From: Actinospineispora acaciae DSM 45401 | GTDB lineage: Bacteria; Actinomycetota; Actinomycetes; Mycobacteriales; Pseudonocardiaceae | DNA length: 64,000 nt | Assembly: GCF_000620785.1 (NCBI RefSeq) | Contig: NZ_JIAI01000001.1 | Location: 806,001-870,000 of the forward strand | Reading direction: 5' to 3' | In this document: one piece after another, positions 8,781 to 17,066 of the stretch | Layout: each line of letters starts with the position of its first letter | Numbering within the stretch: the first letter of the stretch is position 1 | Notes under the pieces: generated by a model | Databases searched by the model: none | Told to the model about the DNA's origin: nothing | What the model saw: only the letters and a program-made list of their open reading frames with translations | Program-made: the position numbers and the translations under genes

Positions 8781-10196
8781 TCATGGCTTCGCGGTGGCGC
8801 GGCGGGCGGGGAAGAACGCGGCCGGAACCAGCGCCAGGACGCAGAGCGCCAGCGCCCACCAGAAGGTGTGGCCGAACCCCGCGGACGAGGCCGGCCCGGG
8901 CGGCGCCCCCGCCAGCGACTGCTGCAACACCACGGTGAGGATCGCGGTGCCCAGTGAACCGCCGACCCGGTGCATCACGGTGTAGGCGCTGGAGGCACGC
9001 GACGCCTCGTGCTTCTCGACCGAGGAGTACGCGGCGGCGAGGTTCGGCCCCATGACCGCGCCGAGCCCGAGGCCCCGGACGGCGAGCGAGCAGACCAGCA
9101 GCCACCCCGGGGGTGAGGCGGTGACCTGTGTGAACACCACCGTGCCGGCCATGGCGAGCACGATGCCGGCGAGCAGCACGTACTTGGGTCCGTAGCGGTC
9201 GGTGAACCGGCCGGCGACGAACGCACCGGCGGCCGCACCGACCGCCTGCGGGGTCAGCAGCAGCCCCGCCGTCAGCGCGTTCGCGCCCTGAACCTGCTGG
9301 TAGTAGAGCGGTACCAGCAGCATCGAGCTGTACAGCGAGGCGCCGAGCAGGAACGCGGTGCCGGTCGCCGCGGCGAACCCGCCCCTGGTGAACAGCCGTA
9401 GGTCGATCAACGGCGTACCGGCACCGCGCAGGGCGTGCACCACGTAGCCGGCGACGAGCAGCAAGGCAACACCGAGGCTGCCGGCGACCAACGGCGCGCC
9501 GCCACCCCCACCGAGGCTGGTGAACCCGTAGACGGCGGCCGCGATCCCCGGCGAGAGCAGCGCCAGCCCCATCAGGTCGAGCCGCTGGCCACGGTCCCTG
9601 GCGTCGCGCTCGGCGGGCAGCAGCCGCGCCGCGATCGGCAGCAGGACCAGGCACACCGGCAGGTTGACGAAGAAGATCGCGCGCCAACCGAACTCGTGCA
9701 CCAGCACACCGCCGAGCACCGGCCCGAGGGCGGGACCGAACGCCACCGGGATGCTCACCAGGCTCATCAGCCGCCCGATGCGGTCCCGGCCGGCCGCACG
9801 CGCCAGGATGGCCTGCCCCACCGGGTTCATCAGACCACCGCCGACGGCCTCCACCAGCCGGAACACGATCAGGCTCGGCAACGACCAGGCCAGCCCGCAC
9901 AGCAGCGAGCCGGCGGTGAACAGGGTGACCGCGAACATCCACACCCGTTTCCCGCCGAACCGGTCGCTGGCCCACCCGGCGGCCGGGATCACCATCGCCA
10001 CCGCCAGCAGGTAGCCGGCGGCGACCCACTGCACCGCCGAGAGCGGCGCATCGAAGCTCTCGGCCAGCGTGTCGGTCGCCACGCCGACGCTGGTGGCGTC
10101 GATGTTGGCCATCACGGGCGCGGCGAGCAGCACCGCCCCGATCCGGAGCAACCGCCGATCCAGCGGCTGCCTCGTCGTCTGGTTTGTCATGGACAT
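8781..10196 (-). CDS. MFS drug exporter, DHA2 (EmrB/QacA) family
   Basis: A 471-residue integral membrane protein with about 14 hydrophobic segments and the DHA2 pattern: motif A-like GWASDRFGGKRVW after TM2, motif C-like GPALGPVLGGVLV in TM5, and a long 14-TM fold. The family expels drugs or metabolites with the proton gradient. Two starts are possible, ATG at 10196 and ATG at 10190. The first lies inside a perfect 18-bp palindrome and the second just downstream of it. The divergent TetR gene begins about 55 bases away, so the pair is a classic repressor-exporter unit. The substrate is unknown. Confidence 0.9.
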   Translation of the reverse strand: MSMTNQTTRQPLDRRLLRIGAVLLAAPVMANIDATSVGVATDTLAESFDAPLSAVQWVAAGYLLAVAMVIPAAGWASDRFGGKRVWMFAVTLFTAGSLLCGLAWSLPSLIVFRLVEAVGGGLMNPVGQAILARAAGRDRIGRLMSLVSIPVAFGPALGPVLGGVLVHEFGWRAIFFVNLPVCLVLLPIAARLLPAERDARDRGQRLDLMGLALLSPGIAAAVYGFTSLGGGGGAPLVAGSLGVALLLVAGYVVHALRGAGTPLIDLRLFTRGGFAAATGTAFLLGASLYSSMLLVPLYYQQVQGANALTAGLLLTPQAVGAAAGAFVAGRFTDRYGPKYVLLAGIVLAMAGTVVFTQVTASPPGWLLVCSLAVRGLGLGAVMGPNLAAAYSSVEKHEASRASSAYTVMHRVGGSLGTAILTVVLQQSLAGAPPGPASSAGFGHTFWWALALCVLALVPAAFFPARRATAKP

Positions 10197-10208
10197 AAAT
10201 TTATGTCC
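10191..10208. promoter_or_regulatory. 18-bp perfect palindrome, probable TetR operator
   Basis: GGACATAAATTTATGTCC is its own reverse complement. It lies between the divergent exporter and TetR genes and overlaps or abuts the exporter start codon. Perfect dyads of this size in such a place are typical operators of TetR-family repressors. Binding here would block both promoters. The site was read directly; the assignment to the neighbouring TetR is inferred. Confidence 0.75.
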
Positions 10209-10250
10209 GACCTAAAGATGTGTGCAACCTAAATCTAGTAGACTGTGCGT

Positions 10251-10883
10251 ATGGGGACCGCCGGCCCGCGGCTACGGGAGATCAAGAAACAAGAGACCAG
10301 GGACGCGATCGCGGCGGTCGCCACGCGGCTGTTCGGCGAGCGCGGCTTCGAGAACGTCACGATCGCCGAGATCGCCGCGGCCGCGCGGGTGTCCAAGATG
10401 ACCGTCACCAACTACTTCGCGCGCAAGGAAGACCTCGCCATCGACGCGCACGAACAGGTCATCGACGACATCGTCCGGCCGGTCGCCGAACGCGCCGACG
10501 GCGTCTCCGTGCTGGCCGCGGCCAGGGCCGGCTACGCCCGGCGACTGGCCGACCGGGCTCACTCGATCGGCCTGGCCGGCCCCACCTGGACAAACATGAT
10601 CAGCAGCAGCCGGGCGCTGCAGGCCCGGCTCCGCGAGATCTTCGACCAGGCCGAACACGAACTGGCCGGCGCCATCGCCACCCAGACCGGCGACCCCGGC
10701 CCACTCCCCAAGATCGTCGCCGCCCAGCTCGTCGCCGTCGACCGCGTCCTCTTCGCCGAGGCGCAAGCCTTCGGCGGCGCCGGGCGGAACGACGACGACA
10801 CCTGCGCCGCACTGGCCCACAGCGCGCGCACCGCCTACGACCTGCTCGAACCCGCGCTCGGCCGGTACGGCACCACGCGCTGA
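10251..10883 (+). CDS. TetR/AcrR-family transcriptional regulator
   Basis: A 210-residue regulator (212 if the in-frame GTG at 10245 is used). The N-terminal helix-turn-helix spans roughly residues 10-55, with RDAIAAVATRLFGERGFENV, then TIAEIAAAARVSKMTVTNYF, a clear TetR signature. The C-terminal ligand domain is divergent, as usual. No Shine-Dalgarno sequence is visible, so the transcript may be leaderless. The divergent exporter and the palindrome between them suggest that it represses the exporter until a ligand binds. The GntR gene ends 22 bases downstream on the other strand. Confidence 0.9.
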   Translation: MGTAGPRLREIKKQETRDAIAAVATRLFGERGFENVTIAEIAAAARVSKMTVTNYFARKEDLAIDAHEQVIDDIVRPVAERADGVSVLAAARAGYARRLADRAHSIGLAGPTWTNMISSSRALQARLREIFDQAEHELAGAIATQTGDPGPLPKIVAAQLVAVDRVLFAEAQAFGGAGRNDDDTCAALAHSARTAYDLLEPALGRYGTTR

Positions 10884-10905
10884 GCCCTCGGCCCGGCGCG
10901 GCCGC

Positions 10906-11589
10906 TCAGCGCTCGTCCAGCCAGCTTTCCAGGGCGCGGACGCGGATGGCGTCGATGTGCTGCTCCATCAGCCGGCGGGCTCTAGGGCCGTCCCGGTCGG
11001 TCAACGCCTCGACGATGGCCAGGTGCTCCTGGTAGATCAGGTCCGGGCGGGGGTTGCCGATGCCGGCGTACTGGATCCGCCGGACGTCGTTGTAGATGTC
11101 CTCGAACACGGCGAGCAGCCGCTTGCTGCCGGACGCCGCGACGATCGTGCCGTGGAAGTCGTGCGAGTACTCGTCATGATCGAGGTTCATCGTGGCCACC
11201 TCGGACGGGCGGGCGTCGCGCAGCTCGGCAAGGCGCTCGTCGGTGATCTTGGTGGCGGCGATCTCGGTCGCGGCGCTCTCGATGACCTTGCGGAGCAGGT
11301 AGACGTCGTGCACGTCGCCCGGCTCGATGCCCTTGACCAGGTAGCCCTTGTACGCGATGGCCGTCACCAGGCCCTGCCGTTCCAGCAAGGTCATCGCCTC
11401 GCGCACCGGGGTGCGGGACACGCCGTAGAGGTTGCTCAGGTCGGTGAGCTGCAACATCGTCCCTGGCTTGATGCGGGCCTGGATGATGTCCTCGAGCACG
11501 AGCCGGCGCACGTGCTCGACCAGCGACTCGTCGCGGCTGCCCCGGGTCTTGCGGCCGTCCACCCGGACGCCCGTCTTGTCGGCCACCAC
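10906..11589 (-). CDS. GntR-family transcriptional regulator, FCD (FadR-like) type
   Basis: A 227-residue regulator starting at the GTG at 11589, six bases behind GGAGG; a much longer open frame upstream overlaps pxpC and is rejected. The winged helix (residues about 20-85) includes ARIKPGTMLQLTDLSNLYG and VSRTPVREAMTLLERQGLV, the GntR signature. The all-helical FCD ligand domain follows, with DEYSHDFHGTIV and YQEHLAIVEAL supplying metal-binding His residues. FCD regulators usually sense small carboxylates. It lies between two catabolic operons, and both of these, like the gntR gene itself, have the same 13-bp motif upstream, so it probably controls them and itself. Confidence 0.92.
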   Translation of the reverse strand: MVADKTGVRVDGRKTRGSRDESLVEHVRRLVLEDIIQARIKPGTMLQLTDLSNLYGVSRTPVREAMTLLERQGLVTAIAYKGYLVKGIEPGDVHDVYLLRKVIESAATEIAATKITDERLAELRDARPSEVATMNLDHDEYSHDFHGTIVAASGSKRLLAVFEDIYNDVRRIQYAGIGNPRPDLIYQEHLAIVEALTDRDGPRARRLMEQHIDAIRVRALESWLDER

Positions 11590-11623
11590 GGCACGCCTCC
11601 GAGGGTACGTATACAGCTCGTTC

Positions 11624-11636
11624 TTCAAGTAACATA
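11624..11636 (+). promoter_or_regulatory. shared 13-bp motif, site B, upstream of the GntR gene
   Basis: The plus strand reads TTCAAGTAACATA, the exact reverse complement of the site at 8731-8743. It lies 35 bases upstream of the GntR start codon. On the minus strand it contains TATGTT, which could also serve as a -10 element. A short palindromic GTACGTATAC-like segment follows nearer the gene. Autoregulation by the GntR product is inferred. Confidence 0.55.
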
Positions 11637-11654
11637 CCAGTCGTTTCCGGTGCT

Positions 11655-12527
11655 CTACCGCCTTGTCACGCGGTCGAGACGGAACCGCAGCACCTGGCCC
11701 GGGCACGCCTGGGCCGCGCTGTCCACGTCGGCCGAGCGCACCACGGCGATGACCGGGTATCCGCCGGTGAGCGGGTGGTCGGCGAGGAACAGCGTGGGCC
11801 GGCCGAGCGTCGGCACCTGGATCGCCCCGGGGACCAGCCCTTCGCTGGGCAGCTCGCCGGGCACGGTGCGGGGCAGCGTCGGGCCCTCCAGTCGCATGCC
11901 GACCCGGTTGCTGTCGGTGCTCACGGTGTACGGCTCGGTCAGCAGGGTGCGCACGGCCCGTTCCTCGAACCAGTCGTGCCTCGGGCCGAGGAGCACGCGC
12001 AGCACCAGCTCGCCGCCGGCCACGGCGGCCACCGGCGCGAGGTCGATCGCCGGTGCCTGAGCCGGTGCGGGGCCGACGGGCAGCATCGTCCCCGGCCGCA
12101 GCGGGGGCGGGCCGAGGCCGGCCAGCACGTCGGTGGACCGGGAGCCGAGCACGGGCTCGACCGCGAGCCCGCCGCGGACGCCGACGTAGCTGCGCAGGCC
12201 GCGCTCCGGCTCGGCCAGCTCGAGCAGCTGGCCGGGCGCCAGGAGCAGCACGGCGTTGAGCCCGTGCCGGCGGCCGTCCACCCTGACCGGGCAGGACGCC
12301 CCGGTCACCGCCACCGTGAGCGGCCGGTGCGCGCGGGCGGCGAACCCGCCGAGGGTGACCTCCACGGCCGCCGCGCCCTCCGGGTTCGCGACCAGCCGGT
12401 TGGCCAGCCGGAACGAGCGCCGGTCGGCCGCGCCGGAGGGTCCCACCCCCAGCTCGGCGAGCCCCGGCCGGCCCAGGTCCTGCACGGTGGCGAGCACCCC
12501 CGGCCTGACCACCTCCAGGTCCGTCAC
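11655..12527 (-). CDS. pxpC: 5-oxoprolinase subunit C homologue (biotin-dependent carboxyltransferase family)
   Basis: A 290-residue KipA/PxpC protein starting MTDLEVVRPGVLATVQDLGR, with the family landmarks RPGLAELGVGPSGAADRRSF, GLRSYVGVRGG and the C-terminal GGYPVIAVVRSAD. In characterised bacteria PxpA, PxpB and PxpC together hydrolyse 5-oxoproline (pyroglutamate) to glutamate with ATP. Here the GTG start overlaps the stop codon of a truncated pxpB remnant (GTGA), so the ancestral stop-start coupling is kept although most of pxpB is gone. PxpC normally works as a complex with PxpB, so this copy is either inactive, paired with a PxpB encoded elsewhere, or repurposed. Confidence 0.9.
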   Translation of the reverse strand: MTDLEVVRPGVLATVQDLGRPGLAELGVGPSGAADRRSFRLANRLVANPEGAAAVEVTLGGFAARAHRPLTVAVTGASCPVRVDGRRHGLNAVLLLAPGQLLELAEPERGLRSYVGVRGGLAVEPVLGSRSTDVLAGLGPPPLRPGTMLPVGPAPAQAPAIDLAPVAAVAGGELVLRVLLGPRHDWFEERAVRTLLTEPYTVSTDSNRVGMRLEGPTLPRTVPGELPSEGLVPGAIQVPTLGRPTLFLADHPLTGGYPVIAVVRSADVDSAAQACPGQVLRFRLDRVTRR

Positions 12528-12646
12528 CCGCCGACCTCCTCGAACCGGACCGGCGGGCGGGAGCGCGCCAGCGCCAGGTAGAGCTCACGTACCTCGGTCA
12601 GGCCGGGAACCTCGACCAGCAGGCCGGCGTCCGCGCACCCGTCATA
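12524..12646 (-). pseudogene. pxpB: relic of pxpB (5-oxoprolinase subunit B / KipI), frameshifted and deleted
   Basis: Between pxpA and pxpC the minus strand encodes about 40 in-frame codons, YDGCADAGLLVEVPG then LTEVRELYLALARSRPPVRF and EEVGG, before a TGA. ADAGLLVEV followed by EVRELYLALA resembles the start of the PxpB N-terminal domain (PF02682; known members begin with GDxALLVEF and a short helix). Full PxpB is over 200 residues. The only start, the ATG at 12645 overlapping the pxpA stop, is in a different frame and ends after 15 codons. The remnant therefore carries both a frameshift near its start and the loss of about 80 percent of the gene, while the operon junctions remain. Confidence 0.7.
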
Positions 12647-13412
12647 TCCGGGCGGTCAGCCGGACCCCGGCCGCCTCCAGCGCCGCCCTGGTCGCGGTGG
12701 CGATCGCGACGGCGCCCCGGGTGTCGGAGTGCACCAGCAGCGACTGGGCCGTCACCGGGATGACGCTGCCGTCCAGGGCGGTCAGCTGGCCTTCGAGCAC
12801 CATCTGTACGGCCCGCCGGGCGGCGGCCTCGGGGTCGGTCACCATCGACTCGGGGTGGGTCCTGGGCACCAGCAGCCCGTCGGGGGTGTACGCCCGGTCC
12901 ACGAACGCCTCGGCCACGGTGCGGACGCCGGCCTGCTCGGCCCGCTTCCAGGTGGCCGTGCCGACCTGGCACAGCAGCGGCAGCGAGGCGTCGAAGGTGC
13001 GGGTGGCCTCCACGATCGCCTCGGCGTGCTCCTCGTCGGTGGCGGCGACGTTGTACAGCGCGCCGTGCGCGCGCACGTAGCTGGTCTCGGTCCCGGCCGC
13101 CTTGGCGAAGGCCTCCAGCGCGCCCATCTGGTAGAGCAGGTCGTCGACCAGCACGTCCTTCGGCACGGCGATGTAGCGGCGGCCGAACCCGGCCAGGTCG
13201 CGGTAGCTGACCTGCGCGCCGACCGCCACGCCGTTGCGGGCGGCCGTCTCGCAGGTCCGGCGCATGATGGTCGGGTCGCCGGCGTGGAAGCCGCAGGCGA
13301 CGTTCGCGCCGGTGACGATCCCGAGCAGGGCCTCGTCGTCGGCGATCGTCCACCGTCCGAACCCCTCGCCCACGTCGGTGGTCAGCGAGACGGCGGGCGC
13401 ATCGATGCTCAT
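12642..13412 (-). CDS. pxpA: 5-oxoprolinase subunit A homologue (LamB/YcsF family)
   Basis: A 256-residue LamB/YcsF protein. The family motifs are DVGEGFGRW near the N-terminus, ANVACGFHAGDP, and VRAHGALYN near the middle. The usual GAHPSYPD-type motif is GAQVSYRDLAGFGRR here, with Gln in place of His, so substrate or metal contact may be altered. PxpA is the catalytic partner that opens the oxoproline ring. The ATG start overlaps the transporter stop codon (ATGA), making a tight NCS1-pxpA-(relic pxpB)-pxpC operon. A transporter next to pxpA suggests import of a cyclic amide or related compound. Confidence 0.9.
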   Translation of the reverse strand: MSIDAPAVSLTTDVGEGFGRWTIADDEALLGIVTGANVACGFHAGDPTIMRRTCETAARNGVAVGAQVSYRDLAGFGRRYIAVPKDVLVDDLLYQMGALEAFAKAAGTETSYVRAHGALYNVAATDEEHAEAIVEATRTFDASLPLLCQVGTATWKRAEQAGVRTVAEAFVDRAYTPDGLLVPRTHPESMVTDPEAAARRAVQMVLEGQLTALDGSVIPVTAQSLLVHSDTRGAVAIATATRAALEAAGVRLTARI

Positions 13413-14800
13413 ACCGGATCCCTTCGGTCGCTCAGAGGTTCACCCGACAAACTAGATGGGACCTCGGCGCTCGCCCGCGTACCGCTCGCGAGGTAGGCCG
13501 CGCCGGCGACCACGAACCCGACCAGGTAGCTCAGGTCCACCCCGCCCAGCGCGTGGCCGATCGGGCCGGTGTAGAGCTTGGTCGCCATGAACGGCACCGA
13601 GGCCAGGATGCCGACCACGAAGCACAACCAGGCCGGCCAGCGCGTCCCGGCGAGCGGGCCGGCGCGGTCGTAGAACGCGGACGCCGGGGGCAGCGTCTCC
13701 ACCCGCCGGTACCTGACGTAGACGGTGATCAGCGTGACCGCGAACCACGGCGTCACGAAGTAGGCGATCAGGAACAGGAACTGCTCGTAGCGCAGCAGGA
13801 ACTCCGGGCCCCCGAACGCGATCGCCAGCGCGGTGGACACCGCCGCCAGCAGGATCGCCACGAACCACCGCCGGCCGGGCGCGTCCCAGCTCAGGGTGGC
13901 CAGCGAGCCGCTGTACATGTTGAGCACCACGGCGATCTGCTGGCTCAGGATCAGCACCAGGAACACCACCGGCGCGAGCGCCCCGGAGATCGTCGCCACC
14001 GCCGGGATGGACGCGGTCCTGGCCAGCGCGGTGACCAGCGCGCCGAGCACCATCGCCCAGGTGGCCGCGACGAACAGCGCCGAGAAGCAGGCCCAGAACA
14101 CCCGCTTGCTGGTGACCGACGCGGGCAGGTACCGCGAGTAGTCCGAGGCGTAGGACGACCAGCTCAGGGTGAACGAGAACGCGATCGCGAACTCCAGCAG
14201 CCACTGCTTGGGGCCGTTCACCCCCGCCGAGGTGCCGGCGAACGTGCCCGCGTCCGACCGTGCCAACGCGACCACCGTGAGCACCCCGAACACCACCACG
14301 CTGGCGATCGTCAGCCAGCGGTTGAACAGGTGGATCCACCGGTACCCGTAGAGCGCCAGCGCCAGCCCGACCAGCGCGAGCACCACCACCGCGGCCACCC
14401 GGTCCATGCCGAAGAGCTGGTTGAACGCCTGGCTGTTCAGCGAGAGCCCGACCGCCGCCCAGCCGATGAACAACATCGTGGTGAAGATCGCCGGGAGGTA
14501 GTTGCCGACGTGTCCGAAGCCCAGCCTGCTGATCACCATCTGCGGCAGGCCCCGGCGCGGACCCATCGACGCGCACGCCGCCGTGACCACCGCGCCGAGC
14601 ACGTTGCCCACCGCGACCGCGGACACCGTTGCCCAGAAGCCAAGGCCGGCGGCGATGCCGACGCCGCCGAGCACCATCGAGGAGAGGTGGATCTGCGAGC
14701 CGAACCAGTTGTAGAACTGGCTGGAGACCTTGCCGTGCCGCTGGTCGTCGGGGATGGGGCCGAACCCGTGCAGCTCGGCGCTCGTCTGGTTCGAGTCCAC
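13409..14800 (-). CDS. NCS1-family nucleobase/allantoin-type permease
   Basis: A 463-residue transporter with about 12 membrane segments. I chose the GTG at 14800 (DSNQTSAELHGFGPIP), five bases behind GGGAG; a longer reading from 14971 lacks support. The conserved NCS1 N-terminus is present (GPIPDDQRHGKVSSQFYNWF, with WFGSQIHLSS following), as is PRRGLPQMVISRLGFGHVGN. NCS1 proteins import cytosine, uracil, hydantoins, allantoin or thiamine with sodium or protons. Being first in an operon with pxpA and pxpC, it most likely brings in a pyroglutamate-like or other cyclic amide. A partial 13-bp motif lies 29 bases upstream. Confidence 0.9.
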   Translation of the reverse strand: MDSNQTSAELHGFGPIPDDQRHGKVSSQFYNWFGSQIHLSSMVLGGVGIAAGLGFWATVSAVAVGNVLGAVVTAACASMGPRRGLPQMVISRLGFGHVGNYLPAIFTTMLFIGWAAVGLSLNSQAFNQLFGMDRVAAVVVLALVGLALALYGYRWIHLFNRWLTIASVVVFGVLTVVALARSDAGTFAGTSAGVNGPKQWLLEFAIAFSFTLSWSSYASDYSRYLPASVTSKRVFWACFSALFVAATWAMVLGALVTALARTASIPAVATISGALAPVVFLVLILSQQIAVVLNMYSGSLATLSWDAPGRRWFVAILLAAVSTALAIAFGGPEFLLRYEQFLFLIAYFVTPWFAVTLITVYVRYRRVETLPPASAFYDRAGPLAGTRWPAWLCFVVGILASVPFMATKLYTGPIGHALGGVDLSYLVGFVVAGAAYLASGTRASAEVPSSLSGEPLSDRRDPV

Positions 14801-14828
14801 GCTGACTCCCGCATCGAGCAGATTTGTG

Positions 14829-14841
14829 TGCAAGTAATATG
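14829..14841 (+). promoter_or_regulatory. shared motif, site C, upstream of the NCS1 operon
   Basis: TGCAAGTAATATG matches TTCAAGTAACATA (sites A and B) at 10 of 13 positions. It lies 29 bases upstream of the transporter start codon. Together the three sites frame the GntR gene and suggest one regulon covering the hydroxylase operon, gntR itself and the transporter-pxp operon. Confidence 0.45.
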
Positions 14842-14971
14842 TCAGATTAGAACGAATTGAGATGTCAGTCAATCGTGTCCGGGCGGCGGTCAGGCCGGCC
14901 CGGGCCTCCCCCGCCGTCCGCGATCTCGGACACGTTCCGTCGCGCCGAGCTTGCGGACAGCCATCACCCAA

Positions 14972-14990
14972 TTAGGATAGCCTCACCACA
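14972..14990. promoter_or_regulatory. iron box (IdeR/DmdR type) upstream of dhbA
   Basis: TTAGGATAGCCTCACCACA matches the 19-bp actinobacterial iron box TTAGGTTAGGCTAACCTAA at 14 positions. It lies 36 bases upstream of the dhbA start codon, where a bound iron-loaded IdeR/DmdR would block transcription of the DHB operon. TAGGAT within it could also act as a -10 element. Confidence 0.75.
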
Positions 14991-15025
14991 CTAAGGTGTG
15001 ACTTACTGCGACTGTCTGGGGGACG

Positions 15026-15817
15026 ATGGTGGCGTCGACCGCGCCGTTACGCGGGACATCCTTCATCACGGGGGCGGCCGGTGGGATCGGTGCGGCGGTC
15101 GCGTCGGCGTTGGCCAGGGCGGGCTCGCCGGTCGCGTTGCTGGACCACGACGAGGCGGTGCACGAGACCGCCGAGCGGCTGCGCGGTTCGGGTGCCGAGG
15201 TGTACTCCGTGGTCGCCGACGTCGCCGACCGGCACGCGGTGGACCTGGCGGTGGCGGCGGCGGAGCGCAGGCTCGGGCCGATCGGCGTGCTGGCCAACGT
15301 GGCCGGCGTGCTCCGGGTCGGCCCGGTGCTTGACCTGGACGATCGGGACTGGGCGGCCTGCCTTGCGGTGAACGCCACCGGGGTGTGGAACACCGGGCGC
15401 GCGGTGGGCCGGCTCATGCGCGAGCGCGGCGCGGGCAGCATCGTCACCGTCGCCTCGAACGCGGCGGCGGTCCCCCGGGTCGGCATGGCGGCGTACGCGG
15501 CGTCGAAGGCCGCCTCCGTCATGATCACTCGCGGCCTGGGGCTCGAGCTGGCGCCGCACGTGCGCTGCAACGTGGTGTGCCCCGGCTCGACGGACACGGC
15601 GATGCAGCGGGCGTTGTGGCCCGACCCGGAGGACGACGGCGGCGCGGATGCGGTGGTGGCCGGCTCGCCGGAGTCCTTTCGCCTCGGCATCCCCCTCGGT
15701 CGGGTGGCCGACCCCGCCGACATCGCCGACGTCGTCGTGTTCCTCGCCGGCGACGCCTCGCGCCACATCACGTTGCAGTCCCTCACGGTGGACGGCGGCG
15801 CGACGCTCGGCGTCTGA
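15026..15817 (+). CDS. dhbA: 2,3-dihydro-2,3-dihydroxybenzoate dehydrogenase
   Basis: A 263-residue SDR of the EntA/DhbA group, starting at the ATG at 15026 behind a G-rich Shine-Dalgarno sequence. The NAD motif is TGAAGGIGAAVA, the structural Asn lies in LANVAGV, the catalytic Ser in VTVASNAAAVPR, and YAASK gives the Tyr-xxx-Lys pair. The family-specific CPGSTDTAMQRALW resembles the DhbA stretch that contacts the dihydrodiol. It oxidises 2,3-dihydro-2,3-dihydroxybenzoate to 2,3-dihydroxybenzoate with NAD+, the last step of catechol synthesis. It opens a four-gene dhbA-C-E-B operon under an iron box. Confidence 0.93.
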   Translation: MVASTAPLRGTSFITGAAGGIGAAVASALARAGSPVALLDHDEAVHETAERLRGSGAEVYSVVADVADRHAVDLAVAAAERRLGPIGVLANVAGVLRVGPVLDLDDRDWAACLAVNATGVWNTGRAVGRLMRERGAGSIVTVASNAAAVPRVGMAAYAASKAASVMITRGLGLELAPHVRCNVVCPGSTDTAMQRALWPDPEDDGGADAVVAGSPESFRLGIPLGRVADPADIADVVVFLAGDASRHITLQSLTVDGGATLGV

Positions 15818-15866
15818 CGCGGCCCCACCGATCCGAAGTCGTCTCGCCCGTCGAAAGGAACGCTCG

Positions 15867-17066
15867 ATGCCCACACCGGCCTTGGTCCGGCCACGTCCTC
15901 GGCACAACCCCGCCGACCTGCTCACGGCGTACCTTCCGGGGTCGTTCTTCTACGCCTCGCCCCGGGGTTGTGTGCTGGCCGACGGGGTGCACGCGCGTGT
16001 GCCGGCGGACCGCCCGGAACGGGCCGAGGCGGTGTCCGAGGCGCTGGCCGGGGCGGCGGAGGCGGGGGTGCGCGATCCGATAGTGGTCGGCGCCGTCGGC
16101 TTCGCGCCCGGTTCGGCCGCGAGCCTGGTGGTGCCCTCGGTGGTGCGGCGGGCGGCGACGTCGGAGGACGGCGGCTGGCCGCCCTCGGTGTTCCCGGCCT
16201 CCTACCGGGGCACCTGGTCGGTCTCGCACCGGCCGGCCCCGGAGCGCTACATGGACGCCGTCCGCCGTGCCCTGCGGCTGATCGAGGCGGGCGAGCTGAG
16301 CAAGGTCGTGCTGGCCCGGTGCCTGGAGCTGACCGCCGCCGTGCCGGTCGCGGTGCCGAGCCTGCTCGCCCAGCTGGTGCGCACCGACCCGGACGCGCAC
16401 GTGTTCGCCGCGGACGTCACCGCGCCCGGCGACCCGGCCACCCGCACGGTGCTGGGCGCCAGCCCGGAGCTGCTGGTGAGCCGGCGCGGCCGGGAGGTGA
16501 CGGCGAACCCGCTGGCCGGTTCCGCCGCCCGGGCGCACGAGCCGGCGGAGGACCGGCGGCGGATCGCGGCGCTGCGGGCCTCGGACAAGGACCGCCGCGA
16601 GCATGCCCTGGTCAGCGCCCACGTGGCCGAGGTGCTGGGCAGGTTCTGCACGGACGTGCGGGTGCCGTCCGAGCCCGAGGTGACCGGCACCGCCACGATG
16701 TGGCACCTGTCCAGCCCGATCACCGGGCGGCTGGTGGACCCGGCCGTCTCGTCGCTGGCGCTGGCCGAGGCGCTGCACCCGACGCCCGCCGTCGGTGGCG
16801 TGCCGCCGAGCCGGGCGCACGCCGCGATCGCCGCGCTGGAGGCCGAGGCCCGGGGCTACTACGCGGGGCTGGTCGGCTGGAGCTCGCTGGACGGCGACGG
16901 CGAGTGGGCGCTGACCATCCGCGCCGCCGAGGTGTGCGACCGGACGGTCACGCTGTTCGCCGGCGCCGGGGTGGTCGCCGGCTCCCAGCCCGAGGCCGAG
17001 CTGGCCGAGACCAGCGCGAAGTTCCGCACCATGCTCCGGGCGATCGAGGTGGAGGAGGCGCTGTGA
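15867..17066 (+). CDS. dhbC: isochorismate synthase
   Basis: A 399-residue chorismate-utilising enzyme, starting at the ATG at 15867 behind AAAGGAA. Active-site landmarks are LSKVVLAR with the general-base Lys, [30 protein letters not shown] and the C-terminal [19 protein letters not shown]. It converts chorismate to isochorismate, the entry into DHB. The length and motifs match EntC/DhbC rather than a salicylate synthase, which would have no need of DhbA and DhbB. Its TGA overlaps the GTG start of dhbE. Confidence 0.93.
   Translation: MPTPALVRPRPRHNPADLLTAYLPGSFFYASPRGCVLADGVHARVPADRPERAEAVSEALAGAAEAGVRDPIVVGAVGFAPGSAASLVVPSVVRRAATSEDGGWPPSVFPASYRGTWSVSHRPAPERYMDAVRRALRLIEAGELSKVVLARCLELTAAVPVAVPSLLAQLVRTDPDAHVFAADVTAPGDPATRTVLGASPELLVSRRGREVTANPLAGSAARAHEPAEDRRRIAALRASDKDRREHALVSAHVAEVLGRFCTDVRVPSEPEVTGTATMWHLSSPITGRLVDPAVSSLALAEALHPTPAVGGVPPSRAHAAIAALEAEARGYYAGLVGWSSLDGDGEWALTIRAAEVCDRTVTLFAGAGVVAGSQPEAELAETSAKFRTMLRAIEVEEAL

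Noticed and set aside
11590..12588. A 333-codon extension of the GntR gene over pxpC
   Set aside because: It is out of frame with pxpC, low in complexity, and separated from the regulator by its own Shine-Dalgarno and GTG at 11589.
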